A stretch of DNA of 64,000 bases from Ancylomarina salipaludis (GTDB lineage: Bacteria > Bacteroidota > Bacteroidia > Bacteroidales > Marinifilaceae): positions 184,387 to 248,386 of the forward strand of contig NZ_SAXA01000005.1 of the NCBI RefSeq assembly GCF_004122035.1. Direction: 5' to 3'. Position 1 is the first letter of the stretch. Each line of letters opens with the position of its first letter. The position numbers and the translations under genes are program-made. Below are positions 29,049 through 38,584 of this stretch, piece by piece. The notes under the pieces are model-generated. The model worked only from the letters and a program-made list of their open reading frames with translations, had not been told where the DNA came from and did no database searches.

Positions 29049-29408
29049 ATGAATTATCAAAACGAAGTACTCCCAAAATCAGCTGTTAAGGTTGGCAGTA
29101 CACCATCTATGACAGAAGTAACGGTTAAAGAAGCCATCTTGAAATCGCATTTGGCACCCAAAGGGAAGATAGGCCTGTTAGTCGTTGAGGAAGGACATTG
29201 TCAATATGTGTGGGAAGATGAAGATGGACCGGCGCTCGATGCAGATCCGGGGCATCCAATTGTTATACATCCCGAACGCTATCATCATGTTGTCATAACA
29301 GGTACTGTTACTTTCAGAGTCGAATTTTACACACTCATAGGTGGTGTGATTGATGTGAAGCATCCTGAGGAAAATAAAAGACCGGGAGAGCAGTTCCTTA
29401 AGAAATAA
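29049..29408 (+). CDS. DUF1971 (TehB-N/tellurite-resistance-like) cupin
   Basis: A 119-residue single-domain beta-barrel protein. LLVVEEGHCQYVWED, HPIVIHPERYHHV and FRVEFYTL match the DUF1971 cupin that also occurs fused to the TehB methyltransferase. Histidines of the HPERYHH segment could bind metal. A free-standing version without a methyltransferase is common; its function is not established. It ends at a repeated terminator. Confidence 0.82.
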   Translation: MNYQNEVLPKSAVKVGSTPSMTEVTVKEAILKSHLAPKGKIGLLVVEEGHCQYVWEDEDGPALDADPGHPIVIHPERYHHVVITGTVTFRVEFYTLIGGVIDVKHPEENKRPGEQFLKK

Positions 29409-29486
29409 AACAATGAATTAGTCTTTTCAGGAATAAGCCGATTGAAAGATCCTTTTCCCGAAACAGTTCATCTGTCAATAAATACA

Positions 29487-29514
29487 AAAGCCGACTTTTA
29501 CGAGTCGGCTTTTT
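29487..29514 (+). terminator. terminator after the cupin gene (repeated hairpin, copy 3)
   Basis: AAAGCCGACT-TTTACG-AGTCGGCTTT followed by Ts. The hairpin and flanks (AATACAAA... and ...TTTTTGTTTG) match the copy at 16844. Confidence 0.9.
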
Positions 29515-29615
29515 GTTTGTTCTATTTTTTGTAATTCTTATTCAAACTTGTGTTTAATAAAATGCACAAAATCATTTCAAATAATCTATAATATTGTAAA
29601 TTTAAAAGAAAACAC

Positions 29616-30704
29616 ATGATCTTACTTCTGTTCTACCTGTTTCTTGCCCTTGTTGTTTCCTTTCTTTGCTCTATAGCCGAGGCTGTTCTACTTTCCACAC
29701 CGCAATCTTTTTTAATTGTTAGGAGGGAAGAAGGCCATGGCTGGGCCAAGACATTTGTTGAATTAAAAAGCAACATTAACAAACCTTTATCTGCTATCTT
29801 ATCGCTAAATACAGTGGCTCATACCATTGGAGCAGCTGGTGTTGGTGTACAGGCCGTTAAAGTTTTTGGCGCAGCTTCATTTGGAATTGTTTCTGCTGTT
29901 TTAACAATTTTAATTTTGGTTATTACCGAAATTATACCCAAAACAATTGGTGCCAGATATTGGAGAAATTTAGCAATGATGTCTTCCCTTCTTATCAGTG
30001 GAATGATTTTTATTACCTATCCTTTAGTTCTAATGTCAGCTGGTTTAACAAAGCTTATTTCGAGTGATAAGCAAGAGCAGACAACAAGTAGAGAGGAAAT
30101 AGCGGTACTGGCAAGTATAGGTACAGAAGAAGGTATTTTTTCAATAAAAGAAGATAAAATTATTCAAAATTTATTGAAGCTCAAAAATGTGAAAATAACA
30201 GAAATAATGACCCCAAGAGTTGTTGTTGCTCTTGCTGATGAAAACTTATTTCTTAAGGATTTTTTGGAAAATAAGAATTATTTGAGGTTTTCGCGTATAC
30301 CCGTCTATTTGGATAATGATGAAAATGTAACGGGTTACGTCTTTAGACAAACCGTTTTTGAAAAGCTTGCAGAGGATCAATTTGAGTTAAAACTCAAAGA
30401 TATTAAACGGGATATCGCTGTTTTTCCCAATTCAATCGTTCTATTGACTTTGTGGGAGAAACTTCTGGAGAAAAAGGAACATATTGCCCTGATCGTTGAT
30501 GAATATGGTGGTATGGATGGCATTGTAACGTTGGAAGATATAATTGAAACCTTATTAGGTCTTGAAATTATTGACGAAATGGATACCATAATTGATATGC
30601 AGAAATACGCCAGAGATAGGTGGGCTGAGAGGCAAGCGAAGTATAATATTCTCGAGAACCTGAAAAGAAAAGGGGAAGACAGGAATCCTTCTGGCGATGT
30701 TTAA
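29616..30704 (+). CDS. CNNM/CorC-like membrane protein (DUF21 plus CBS pair)
   Basis: A 362-residue protein with a DUF21 membrane domain of about four helices (1-160, including the conserved ITEIIPKTIG) and a pair of CBS domains (about 190-330: IMTPRVVVAL, HIALIVDEYGGMDGIVTLEDIIETLLG). The C-terminal CorC_HlyC domain of many homologues is absent. Members are linked to Mg2+ or Co2+ efflux and regulation; the older hemolysin label is misleading. It is monocistronic with a strong terminator. Confidence 0.92.
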   Translation: MILLLFYLFLALVVSFLCSIAEAVLLSTPQSFLIVRREEGHGWAKTFVELKSNINKPLSAILSLNTVAHTIGAAGVGVQAVKVFGAASFGIVSAVLTILILVITEIIPKTIGARYWRNLAMMSSLLISGMIFITYPLVLMSAGLTKLISSDKQEQTTSREEIAVLASIGTEEGIFSIKEDKIIQNLLKLKNVKITEIMTPRVVVALADENLFLKDFLENKNYLRFSRIPVYLDNDENVTGYVFRQTVFEKLAEDQFELKLKDIKRDIAVFPNSIVLLTLWEKLLEKKEHIALIVDEYGGMDGIVTLEDIIETLLGLEIIDEMDTIIDMQKYARDRWAERQAKYNILENLKRKGEDRNPSGDV

Positions 30705-30717
30705 AATAGTGGCAATG

Positions 30718-30755
30718 GCAAAGCTCTCTGGATGTACAGAGAGCTTTGCTGTTTT
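30718..30755. terminator. terminator between convergent genes
   Basis: A 12-bp perfect stem (GCAAAGCTCTCT with AGAGAGCTTTGC) and 8-base loop, with T-rich sequence on the plus side. Confidence 0.85.
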
Positions 30756-30767
30756 ATAGGGGGCATT

Positions 30768-31280
30768 TTACTTTTTGATTTTTTCGAAAAGAACGTCATG
30801 CTCAAGCTCCCTGTAATGGTTCAGTTTTTCATTGAAAGTTCTTAACAGATCGTAAACCAGCTTGTAAGTTCTGCAAGCCCCTTCAGGTGCTGTAAATTGA
30901 TTGGTTAATTCCGATATATTTTCAAAAACGCTTTCAAAAGCAAGATGATTTCCAGCTAATGATGAAAGCTCAAAATTTAGAATATTGTCATCGACCTTAA
31001 TATCATCAATCAAATTAAATATCGTTTCTTCTTTTTTGATGTGCTCATTAAGCTCAGCAACCAATTGTAAAAAAAGGTTGCGAACCGCTGGTAAGTGAGG
31101 GTGAGATTCTCCATGAACCCGAACCACCTTGTCAATAGGAGGTATTAGCTCGTTGATATCAGTTTTTATCTTCTGATGGTATTGCTTTTCGATATAAGCC
31201 ATCAATTTATCCAAATCCCAACTTTTATACGTTTCTATTGTCTCTACTTTTTTCTCAGGTGCTTGGTATGAAAATTCCAT
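30768..31280 (-). CDS. divergent Ric/YtfE paralogue lacking the N-terminal domain
   Basis: A 170-residue hemerythrin-like four-helix protein clearly related to the full-length Ric at 37730-38422 (shared KVVRVHGE and PEGACRTY blocks). It lacks the ScdA_N domain with the CCGG motif. Aligned to the full Ric, di-iron ligands His35, His80, Glu84, His112 and Glu160 are kept. The histidine four residues before the last glutamate (His214 in the paralogue, His204 in E. coli YtfE) is replaced by Tyr156. It may bind iron differently or not at all. Function unknown; a role near NO or oxidative damage is inferred from homology only. Confidence 0.85.
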   Translation of the reverse strand: MEFSYQAPEKKVETIETYKSWDLDKLMAYIEKQYHQKIKTDINELIPPIDKVVRVHGESHPHLPAVRNLFLQLVAELNEHIKKEETIFNLIDDIKVDDNILNFELSSLAGNHLAFESVFENISELTNQFTAPEGACRTYKLVYDLLRTFNEKLNHYRELEHDVLFEKIKK

Positions 31281-31461
31281 TTTTGTTCGATTTTGATTCT
31301 TAATATTTAGAGTAGGAGAGTTGTGTGTCTTTTATTACAGTTTGCTTAGCAAAGCTAAAATTATTATTCAATAATTCATGTCAATAAGTCTTAAAGTCAA
31401 TTGAAGGATAAAATATTTGTGGGGTGTAGAACGTCATGTTAATAGCGATTATGTGGTTTTG

Positions 31462-31480
31462 AGAATCAAATCTTGATTCT
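31462..31480. promoter_or_regulatory. palindrome in the divergent region 31281-31708
   Basis: AGAATCAA-ATC-TTGATTCT is an 8-bp perfect inverted repeat, about 180 bases upstream of the Ric-like gene and 230 upstream of the FN3 gene. It could be an operator of either. No other feature is seen in this 428-bp gap. Confidence 0.3.
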
Positions 31481-31708
31481 ATTATTGAGGGCATGTTAAA
31501 AAATGCAAAACATTTATAACAAAGGGGTTGTTCTTTTGTTAAGTCAGATCAAATGAGTTTTCTTTGCATCCTTTTTCAAAATATAATTGTGTGAATTGCT
31601 AAATAGGCTATTCATTATTCAGCATTCATCGCAGAAAATTGGAGAAGTTGTACGTGTGAGTGCAGTTTAATTTGTCCTGTAAGATATAGCAAATAAAATA
31701 GAAGAATT

Positions 31709-34588
31709 ATGCGAGTGAAATTAGTGTTTGTATGGCTACTGGTAATGGCCTTGGGTTTAGTTTTGAGTTGTAGCAAGGATGGCACAAGTCCTGAGCCGGA
31801 GATTAAACTGAAGCCATCCAGCTTTAATATTTCGGTAAAAGAGGTGAGTTACGATTTTGCAGAAGTTCAATGGACGGCTTCGCTTATTTCTGATAAATCG
31901 AAGATTGTATACGATGTTTACCTGAATGATGAGTTGAAGGGAAAGGATTTGGAAAGTTTAAGCTATCGATTTGAAGCCTTGGAAGCTGTGACCACATACA
32001 ATTTGGAGGTGATTGCGAAAAGTACTTATGAAACTCAAGTTGTTGTTTCGTATGCGATAACGACAAAGGATACACCCAGCCCGGGAGCAATAACTCTGAA
32101 AATGGATGAATTGTCCACTGATCAAATAAAAGTGTCATGGGAGAACTCTGATCCAATCCAGACTTTGTCTTATGCGATCTATTTGGATGATGTATTAAAA
32201 GCCGAAAATTTATCTGCGTTGACTTATACTTTTTCTGAATTGGAAGGCAATAAGTTGTATCATATTAAGCTGATTGGAAAAAATGAGTTTGATAAAACAG
32301 TGGAGACTAAACTTGATCTTACAACAAATGATTATGCAGATCCCAGTGATTTTACCCTTTCAGTTGAAAGTGTAACCCGTGATGGTGCAAAAATCGTTTG
32401 GGGGTCATCAGAATCTGAAAAGTTGACTTACCGAGTTCTCTTGAATACGGTTGAACAAGCTAAAGATCTTGAGGTTTTGGAGTATGAATTCAAATCTTTG
32501 ACTTATAATACGCGATATATTGCAACTGTTGAGGCTACCAATGAGCATGGTAAAACCAAGAGTAAACAAGTTGAATTTACAACTTTGGAAGCTGGAGGTC
32601 CTGCTGATTTTAAGATTTTTGTTGAAAATATTAGTCGGGAATCGGCTCTTATTCGTTGGGAAACAACGGGTGATAAAGCTGAGGTAATCGGTTATAAGGT
32701 ATTTGTCAATGGTTCTTTTAGGGGCGAAGCTTTTAGCGATAATCAGATTTTGTTAGATCGATTGGAAGCCGGGAAAGTTTATCAGTTGAAGATAGTGGCC
32801 CAAAATGCTTACAATAAAACATTGGAAAAGACCACTGAATTCTCGACACTTGAGCCGGTAAGCTTATCCGATTTTACAGTCAGTTCTCAGGATATAGAAC
32901 AAACTTCGGCTCTTTTAACATGGACGGAATGTGTGGCCAGTGATGGCAGTAAGGTGACCTATGATGTCTATTATGGAAGCGGATCGATTGCCCAAAGAGG
33001 ATTGGAGGGAAGACAATATCAGGCCAGTGGGCTTCGGGCTGACCAGGAGTATACCTATAAGATTAAAGCCAAATGCGAGAGTGTATTAGTCTCACGCACG
33101 CAAACGGTATCATTTACGACCAAGGCATATGAAGTGCCTGGTGAATTTGAATTAAATGTTCAGGATATTACAGCGTCGCAGGCAAAAGTGAGCTGGACCA
33201 ATTCAGAATTGCCATCCGGAGGTGAAATTACCTACGAGGCTTATTTGGATGGCATGGCTTATACCTACAACGCAAGCGGGAATGCTTTTGTTTTTAAGAA
33301 TTTGAAAGCCGAGACCAATTACACAGCCAAAATTGTAGCTAAATCTCAAAACAATACGACCCACGAACAGACGATTGGTTTTACAACAAAAGCGGAGGCA
33401 GTTCCAGAAGTACAACTTAGTGTTGCAAATGTTGGGATTAGATCCTTTGAATTAAACTGGAAGCTTACGGAAAGTCCGTCTTACGACAGTTACGAACTTT
33501 TTCTGGATGGCAAGTCGATAAAGGCGGGGTATTTTCTAACTTATACGTTTAGCAAACTGCAATCGAATACCAGTTATATGGTAAAAGTTCTTGGTAAACG
33601 TGGCGGCAAAACCTATCAGAAAGAAATCGAAGTAAAAACTTTGGCTTATCCTGAAGCTCTTGATTTCGATATGGTAATCAATCCAAAGTCATACAGTCAG
33701 CTAGAGGTCGATTTAAATGATTTTCATGAGAAGAATAGAGATCGATTTGATGATTTCAGTGATATGAGCTTCGAAGCCTATTTGAATGGTGTAAAAGAAG
33801 TTTTGGGAAAAAATGTGACATCTAAAATTGTAACGAATTTGAAGGAACAAACCCATTACGATTTTCAGCTGATTATAAAATATGCTGATGGAAGCATTGC
33901 TTTGGAAAAAAAAGCAGATTTTACAACACCAGCCAATCAGGCTCCGGTTTGGACTAGTGATCTGACAATAAAACAAACAGGTTTTAGCTTCCTGGAGTTG
34001 GAGAATAATTTTGCCACTGATACAGATGATTCTAATTTGGTTTATACCTACTATGTGAATGGCACTGCTCTCGAAACGAATATTAACTATGGTGGAAATA
34101 CAAGAGGTGCTGGACAAATTGAAAGTGGGGTGAATCAGAGTGATGCTTCAATTTTATTGACACACCTGGAGTCGGATACAGACTATAGCTTTTATATCGA
34201 AGCCAAGGATCCTCTAGGCAAAGTAGGACGAAGTAATACCATACAGTTTAGAACAGCTGTTGATGCTAAGGAGACTTTTAATATTATGGCAGCTATCGAA
34301 ACAAATGTGAAACGGGTTGGTCCGCGTTGGACAAAAATGGGAAAAGTTTCTTCGATGAAGGAAATACGTATCATTTGGACTGTTGATGGTGTTAAGTTGG
34401 AGCGAGGTCAGTATATTTCTCCTTCTAAAATTGTTGAAATCGGGAATGACCACTCGTTAGTTTTGGATTACAGTCCTTTCCTAAAGGAAAATCCGGAAGT
34501 GAGTCTTAGTTTTACTGTTTTGATTAAATGGATTGACAACGAAGCTTTAGCACAATCGGAATCAATCCGGATTGTGATACAAGAATAA
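31709..34588 (+). CDS. large lipoprotein built of fibronectin type III modules
   Basis: A 959-residue lipoprotein (signal ending LVLSC, Cys21). After a short linker about ten beta-sandwich modules of 85-95 residues follow. The first seven or eight are regular FN3 units, each opening like FxLxVxxVxxxxAxVxWxxS and closing in FTT- or LTT-like strands at about 115, 205, 290, 382, 474, 565, 650 and 745. The ninth (about 746-850) is cadherin-like with ATDTDDSNLVYTYYV, and the last ~110 residues are distinct. It is probably surface-exposed and binds polymers or other cells. No catalytic domain is present. It is monocistronic. Confidence 0.9.
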   Translation: MRVKLVFVWLLVMALGLVLSCSKDGTSPEPEIKLKPSSFNISVKEVSYDFAEVQWTASLISDKSKIVYDVYLNDELKGKDLESLSYRFEALEAVTTYNLEVIAKSTYETQVVVSYAITTKDTPSPGAITLKMDELSTDQIKVSWENSDPIQTLSYAIYLDDVLKAENLSALTYTFSELEGNKLYHIKLIGKNEFDKTVETKLDLTTNDYADPSDFTLSVESVTRDGAKIVWGSSESEKLTYRVLLNTVEQAKDLEVLEYEFKSLTYNTRYIATVEATNEHGKTKSKQVEFTTLEAGGPADFKIFVENISRESALIRWETTGDKAEVIGYKVFVNGSFRGEAFSDNQILLDRLEAGKVYQLKIVAQNAYNKTLEKTTEFSTLEPVSLSDFTVSSQDIEQTSALLTWTECVASDGSKVTYDVYYGSGSIAQRGLEGRQYQASGLRADQEYTYKIKAKCESVLVSRTQTVSFTTKAYEVPGEFELNVQDITASQAKVSWTNSELPSGGEITYEAYLDGMAYTYNASGNAFVFKNLKAETNYTAKIVAKSQNNTTHEQTIGFTTKAEAVPEVQLSVANVGIRSFELNWKLTESPSYDSYELFLDGKSIKAGYFLTYTFSKLQSNTSYMVKVLGKRGGKTYQKEIEVKTLAYPEALDFDMVINPKSYSQLEVDLNDFHEKNRDRFDDFSDMSFEAYLNGVKEVLGKNVTSKIVTNLKEQTHYDFQLIIKYADGSIALEKKADFTTPANQAPVWTSDLTIKQTGFSFLELENNFATDTDDSNLVYTYYVNGTALETNINYGGNTRGAGQIESGVNQSDASILLTHLESDTDYSFYIEAKDPLGKVGRSNTIQFRTAVDAKETFNIMAAIETNVKRVGPRWTKMGKVSSMKEIRIIWTVDGVKLERGQYISPSKIVEIGNDHSLVLDYSPFLKENPEVSLSFTVLIKWIDNEALAQSESIRIVIQE

Positions 34589-34615
34589 AACGGGTTGGTT
34601 TTGAGTATAATAAGC

Positions 34616-34650
34616 GATCCCGGTCTTTAATTAGATCGGGATTTATTTTT
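34616..34650 (+). terminator. terminator after the FN3 lipoprotein gene
   Basis: ATCCCGGTCT pairs with AGATCGGGAT (one G-U) around TTAATT, followed by a T-rich run. The remaining gap to 34935 is very AT-rich and shows nothing firm. Confidence 0.8.
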
Positions 34651-34935
34651 AGCTAAAACATAAAAAAAATCAAGGCTAGTTTAATTCTGTTTATTTAATT
34701 GCTTGATAATTAAGCGAATAATTCGGCTTTTAATTGTTTTGTAAATATTTATGTTATAACTTACATATTCTTGCGTTTAATTTAAAAGTTTTTAATTCCT
34801 TTCACCGAGGTGATTGTTTAGTAGGTTATTGATTTAATATTGTAGTGATTAAACGAATGGATCGATCATTTTCTCTCATTTAAATTTTATAAACACGTTT
34901 GTTTAGAGAGTTTTTTTAATTTCAAATAATAGGAT

Positions 34936-35367
34936 ATGGAATATTGTTTGAATTCTGATTATTTGCAGGAAATAGCAGATAATTATTTGGATAAATTACA
35001 TCACCTAAAGAGTGATTGTAAAGAAAATAATAGAATAACTGATGATCTAAAGATTAAAATCAGTAGTTTCAAAAACTATGGTACAAATTCTCTTTTTTCA
35101 GCTTTAGGTTCTGGTTCTATTGTTGAACTCCGGGGTAAGTTTTTAAAGTTTGATAGTACTGATAAGTATCAGGGAATATTTCTTCTCAAAGAAGATGGTT
35201 CTGAATACCGGGTTTCATTATATTTAACGAATAGGCCTAACAGACTGATTTTCCAAATTCCTCTAGATTTAAATCCAGGTTGGTACAAGTTGGAATTACG
35301 AACATTACATAGTGGGAATAAAGCCTTACTTCGGGCTAAGTTAAATGAAGTGCTAAAGATTGGTTGA
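34936..35367 (+). CDS. DUF4469-like protein
   Basis: A 143-residue soluble protein. The first ~50 residues are helical. The C-terminal ~90 form a beta-sandwich resembling DUF4469 (SGSIVELRGKFLKFD ... GIFLLKEDGSEYRV ... NPGWYKLELRT), a domain seen in Bacteroidota DNA-binding-like proteins, although the usual HU-like N-terminal half is replaced here. Function unknown. Confidence 0.7.
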   Translation: MEYCLNSDYLQEIADNYLDKLHHLKSDCKENNRITDDLKIKISSFKNYGTNSLFSALGSGSIVELRGKFLKFDSTDKYQGIFLLKEDGSEYRVSLYLTNRPNRLIFQIPLDLNPGWYKLELRTLHSGNKALLRAKLNEVLKIG

Positions 35368-35396
35368 TTTTTTTGGATGTCTACTCATGTTCATTT

Positions 35397-35433
35397 AAAA
35401 AGAGGTTTATCTGTAAGGACAAACCTCTTTTTT
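35397..35433. terminator. bidirectional terminator
   Basis: AAAAAGAGGTTT and AAACCTCTTTTT form a 12-bp stem with A and T runs on opposite sides, so it can end both the DUF4469 and norZ transcripts. Confidence 0.85.
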
Positions 35434-35454
35434 AATCTCTAATAAAAACAACTC

Positions 35455-37701
35455 CTAATTTTTCTTTATTGACCAGCCGCTTTTTATTCCGATAATAAAA
35501 TAGACTAAAGCGAGAGCTCCCACACCGAATATGACATCACCAAAAACCCTTAGCCATCTGAAAACGTCTAGGTATTCCTGTTGATTAAATTCTGCTGACC
35601 GGGCAAACCACATACCGTGCTTGATGCTTGCAAATGTTTGTGCTATCCCTATAGGTAAAACGCTAAGAGCCATCATTAAGACCAAGCCAATATTGAATGA
35701 CCAAAAGGCAATTTTTAACCATTTATCTTCCCAAACAGTTTCGCCAGACAGACCTCTTAAGACAAAAAGCATAAGACCAATACCCAACATGCCATATACA
35801 CCAAACAGAGCTGTATGTCCGTGAAGAGGGGTGGTGTTTAGCCCTTGCATGTAGTAAAGCGCTATAGGTGGATTGATAAGGAAACCCAGGATGCCTGCTC
35901 CAACTAAATTCCAAAACGCAACAGCTATAAAGCTGTAGATTGCCCATTTGTATTTCAGCATCCAATCAGTCGCTTTACTTAATTTCACATTTTCATATAT
36001 TTCGAATCCCATAAAGACTAAAGGGACAATTTCGAGTGCACTAAATGAAGACCCCAATGCCAATACAGCTGTAGGTGTTCCTGAGAAATAAAGGTGGTGG
36101 AATGTCCCGATAATTCCTCCTGAAAGGAAGATGACTGCCGAGAATAAAACATTGGTTGTGGCTGTTGACAGGCGCAACATGCCCATACGAACAAATAAGA
36201 TGGCTATTACAGAGGTTGCAAACACCTCGAAGAAACCTTCAACCCATAAATGAACAACCCACCAGCGCCAGTACTCAGCTAATGCTAAATTGGTATGTTG
36301 TCCCCACATCAACGCGGCTCCATACAATAAGGCTATTGCAAAACATGAAAGATAGAATACGGAAAGAATTTTACGGTTTTCTGATGGTTTACGCAGGATA
36401 GGAAGGATAGAGCGCGACATTAGGAAGAACCAGATAAACAAACCGGCAAACAGAAGAATCTGCCAAAAGCGACCTAAATCGACATATTCGTAGCCCATGT
36501 GACCAAACCAGAAGTTTTCTAATAAACCAAGTTTTTGCATCACACCAAGCCATTGACCAGCCATTGACCCAAGCACAACAACCAATAAAGCTCCGAATAG
36601 GACATTTACACCAAGTCGTTGAAATTTAGGTTCAAAACCTGATATGGCAGGTCCCATATATAAACCTGTTGCTAACCACGAGGTTGCAATCCAAAAAATA
36701 CCCAATTGGACATGCCAAGTACGAGATACGCTATAGGGCAACAGATTGTCCATTGAAAGGCCAAAGAAACCATCTCCTTCGACACCAAAATGGGCTGTAA
36801 CGGCTCCAAACAGAACCTGCAAAACAATTAAACCACTAACCACCCAGAAATATTTCAGAGTTGCTTTCATCGATGGGGTTGCATTAATTCCTGTCAATGG
36901 GTCCTTTTGAGGTAAGGTATCTTTGAGTTCTTCATGTTTGTTCTGATTTGCATGGTAGAAACCCAGTAAGGCGATACCAATCAGAAGCATAATAATTGAG
37001 AATCCGCTCCAAAGCATTAAGGAACCAGTAGGTTCATTGTCAACCAAAGGTTCGTTTGGCCAGTTGTTGGTGTAAGAAATATCGTTATCAGGACGATTGG
37101 TTACACAGGCCCATGATGCCCAAAAGAAAAAAGCATTCATCTTACGAGCTTTTTCTAGATCGTATAAGGAGTTCTTACGAACAGCATAAGCCTCACGCAA
37201 TTCATCCATGGCTGGATCATTAGTAAACAGGGCTGTGTAATGTTTGCTGTTATTCTTTATAGCTTCCCATCTGTTATTGCTGATGATGGTAACTTTACTT
37301 GTTTCATTGTATGTATTGGAGCGAAGTTCTTTTTTTAGTCGAGCTTTTAAAGCGGCTTGTTCTTCTTCATTTAAACTTTCGAAAGACTTGCTTTTTTCGG
37401 TTTGTGACCATCGATTCAGTATATATATGGCTTCTTTATGCAACCAATCGGCTGTCCAGTCTGGAGCTAAATAGGCACCGTGTCCCCAGATACTACCCAC
37501 TTCTTGTCCGCCTATAGACTGCCAGATGTTCTGACCATCCAGAATATCGGCTTTAGTAAAAATAATTTCTCCTGAGTCAGTCATTATTTTTTCGGGGATA
37601 GGAGGTGCCGTTCTATAAATTTCGTACCCATAGTAGCCTACAACTGAAAAGGAGAGTAAAATGACAGCAATTAAGCCTATCCACAGTTTTCTTGCATTCA
37701 T
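35455..37701 (-). CDS. norZ: quinol-dependent nitric oxide reductase (qNOR)
   Basis: Inner-membrane haem-copper-oxidase-type enzyme reducing 2 NO to N2O with quinol electrons. The 748 residues carry the N-terminal extension characteristic of qNOR (one helix plus a soluble cytochrome-c-like domain without CxxCH, with GGQEVGSIWGHGAYLAPDW) fused to a 12-14-helix NorB. The haem and FeB region is visible as WWVVHLWVEGFFEVFATS and GTFHHLYFSGTP. No other denitrification gene is present, so NO detoxification is more likely than respiration. It lies 28 bases after ric in one transcript. Confidence 0.96.
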   Translation of the reverse strand: MNARKLWIGLIAVILLSFSVVGYYGYEIYRTAPPIPEKIMTDSGEIIFTKADILDGQNIWQSIGGQEVGSIWGHGAYLAPDWTADWLHKEAIYILNRWSQTEKSKSFESLNEEEQAALKARLKKELRSNTYNETSKVTIISNNRWEAIKNNSKHYTALFTNDPAMDELREAYAVRKNSLYDLEKARKMNAFFFWASWACVTNRPDNDISYTNNWPNEPLVDNEPTGSLMLWSGFSIIMLLIGIALLGFYHANQNKHEELKDTLPQKDPLTGINATPSMKATLKYFWVVSGLIVLQVLFGAVTAHFGVEGDGFFGLSMDNLLPYSVSRTWHVQLGIFWIATSWLATGLYMGPAISGFEPKFQRLGVNVLFGALLVVVLGSMAGQWLGVMQKLGLLENFWFGHMGYEYVDLGRFWQILLFAGLFIWFFLMSRSILPILRKPSENRKILSVFYLSCFAIALLYGAALMWGQHTNLALAEYWRWWVVHLWVEGFFEVFATSVIAILFVRMGMLRLSTATTNVLFSAVIFLSGGIIGTFHHLYFSGTPTAVLALGSSFSALEIVPLVFMGFEIYENVKLSKATDWMLKYKWAIYSFIAVAFWNLVGAGILGFLINPPIALYYMQGLNTTPLHGHTALFGVYGMLGIGLMLFVLRGLSGETVWEDKWLKIAFWSFNIGLVLMMALSVLPIGIAQTFASIKHGMWFARSAEFNQQEYLDVFRWLRVFGDVIFGVGALALVYFIIGIKSGWSIKKN

Positions 37702-37729
37702 AACTTAGATCTTTATACTTTTGTGATTA

Positions 37730-38422
37730 TTACTTCTGATTTATGATTTTTTTAAAAACGATATTGTTCTCCAGATGCACATGAATGTGAAGGGCATCCT
37801 GGAACAATTCCAATAATTGATAAACCAAACGGTAAGTCCTGCATGCGCCTTCGGGAGGTGTGAAGTTGTCTGTCAGGTTGGATATCTGCTTTAAGATATC
37901 GCCTACAGTTTCGTGCTCTGAATGCAGTGCAGAAATTTCAATATCCAGTTTCTCTGCCATTTCAGGGCTGACCAACCCTTTGCTTTCACGAATCATTGGA
38001 AATAAAATTTTCTCTTCCTTTATCATGTGATCACTCAGATCTGAAACGAGCTCAAGAAATAAGCTGCGTATAGCAGGAAGATGAGGATGTTTTTCGCCAT
38101 GAACACGAACGACCTTATCGAGGTGGGGCATTAAATCGTTAATGTCCGCTTCGGCTTTTCTATGATAATGATTTTCGATATGATCCACTAATGTATCAAG
38201 TGGCCATGTGTTATAATCTTCCTTTAATGGAATGGCCTGTTTAATCACATCCTGTAATTTACCTTCAAGTTCGCTTAAGTCAACTTGTTTTTTTGTACAG
38301 ATATCTTCAAGAGTAATATCGCCCCCACAGCAAAAGTCCATTTTATAGGTTTTAAAAATTTTAGCAGTATGGGGATGCTGAGCAACGATATTTCCTACTA
38401 ATACTTTGTTTAAATTTTCCAT
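37730..38422 (-). CDS. ric: iron-sulfur cluster repair di-iron protein
   Basis: A 230-residue YtfE/ScdA/NorA homologue that repairs nitrosylated or oxidised Fe-S clusters. The ScdA_N domain (1-60) carries DFCCGGDITLEDIC. The hemerythrin-like domain holds the expected ligands His87, His132, Glu136, His170, His214 and Glu218. It is the first gene of the ric-norZ transcript and divergent from a Crp/Fnr regulator, a typical nitrosative-stress arrangement. Confidence 0.96.
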   Translation of the reverse strand: MENLNKVLVGNIVAQHPHTAKIFKTYKMDFCCGGDITLEDICTKKQVDLSELEGKLQDVIKQAIPLKEDYNTWPLDTLVDHIENHYHRKAEADINDLMPHLDKVVRVHGEKHPHLPAIRSLFLELVSDLSDHMIKEEKILFPMIRESKGLVSPEMAEKLDIEISALHSEHETVGDILKQISNLTDNFTPPEGACRTYRLVYQLLELFQDALHIHVHLENNIVFKKIINQK

Positions 38423-38554
38423 TTTACTTCGATATTGATATTCAATTATTATTTTTCTAAAATTTCTATGATATTTGCATTATCAGAGTAGAAGACTTCA
38501 GAGTCTTTTATTCATCTGTGGCAGCAAAACTAGAATTAATATTCACTATCTTAA

Positions 38555-38570
38555 TATGATCCAAATCATA
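38555..38570 (+). promoter_or_regulatory. FNR/NO-regulator-type box between ric and the Crp/Fnr gene
   Basis: TATGAT-CCAA-ATCATA is a perfect inverted repeat with the FNR-family core TGAT-N4-ATCA, 14 bases before the regulator ATG and about 135 bases upstream of ric. This position suggests autoregulation and possibly control of ric-norZ. A weaker palindrome, ATTGA-TAT-TCAAT, lies at 38434-38446 just before ric. Confidence 0.6.
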
Positions 38571-38584
38571 ATAGCCTTGAAATC

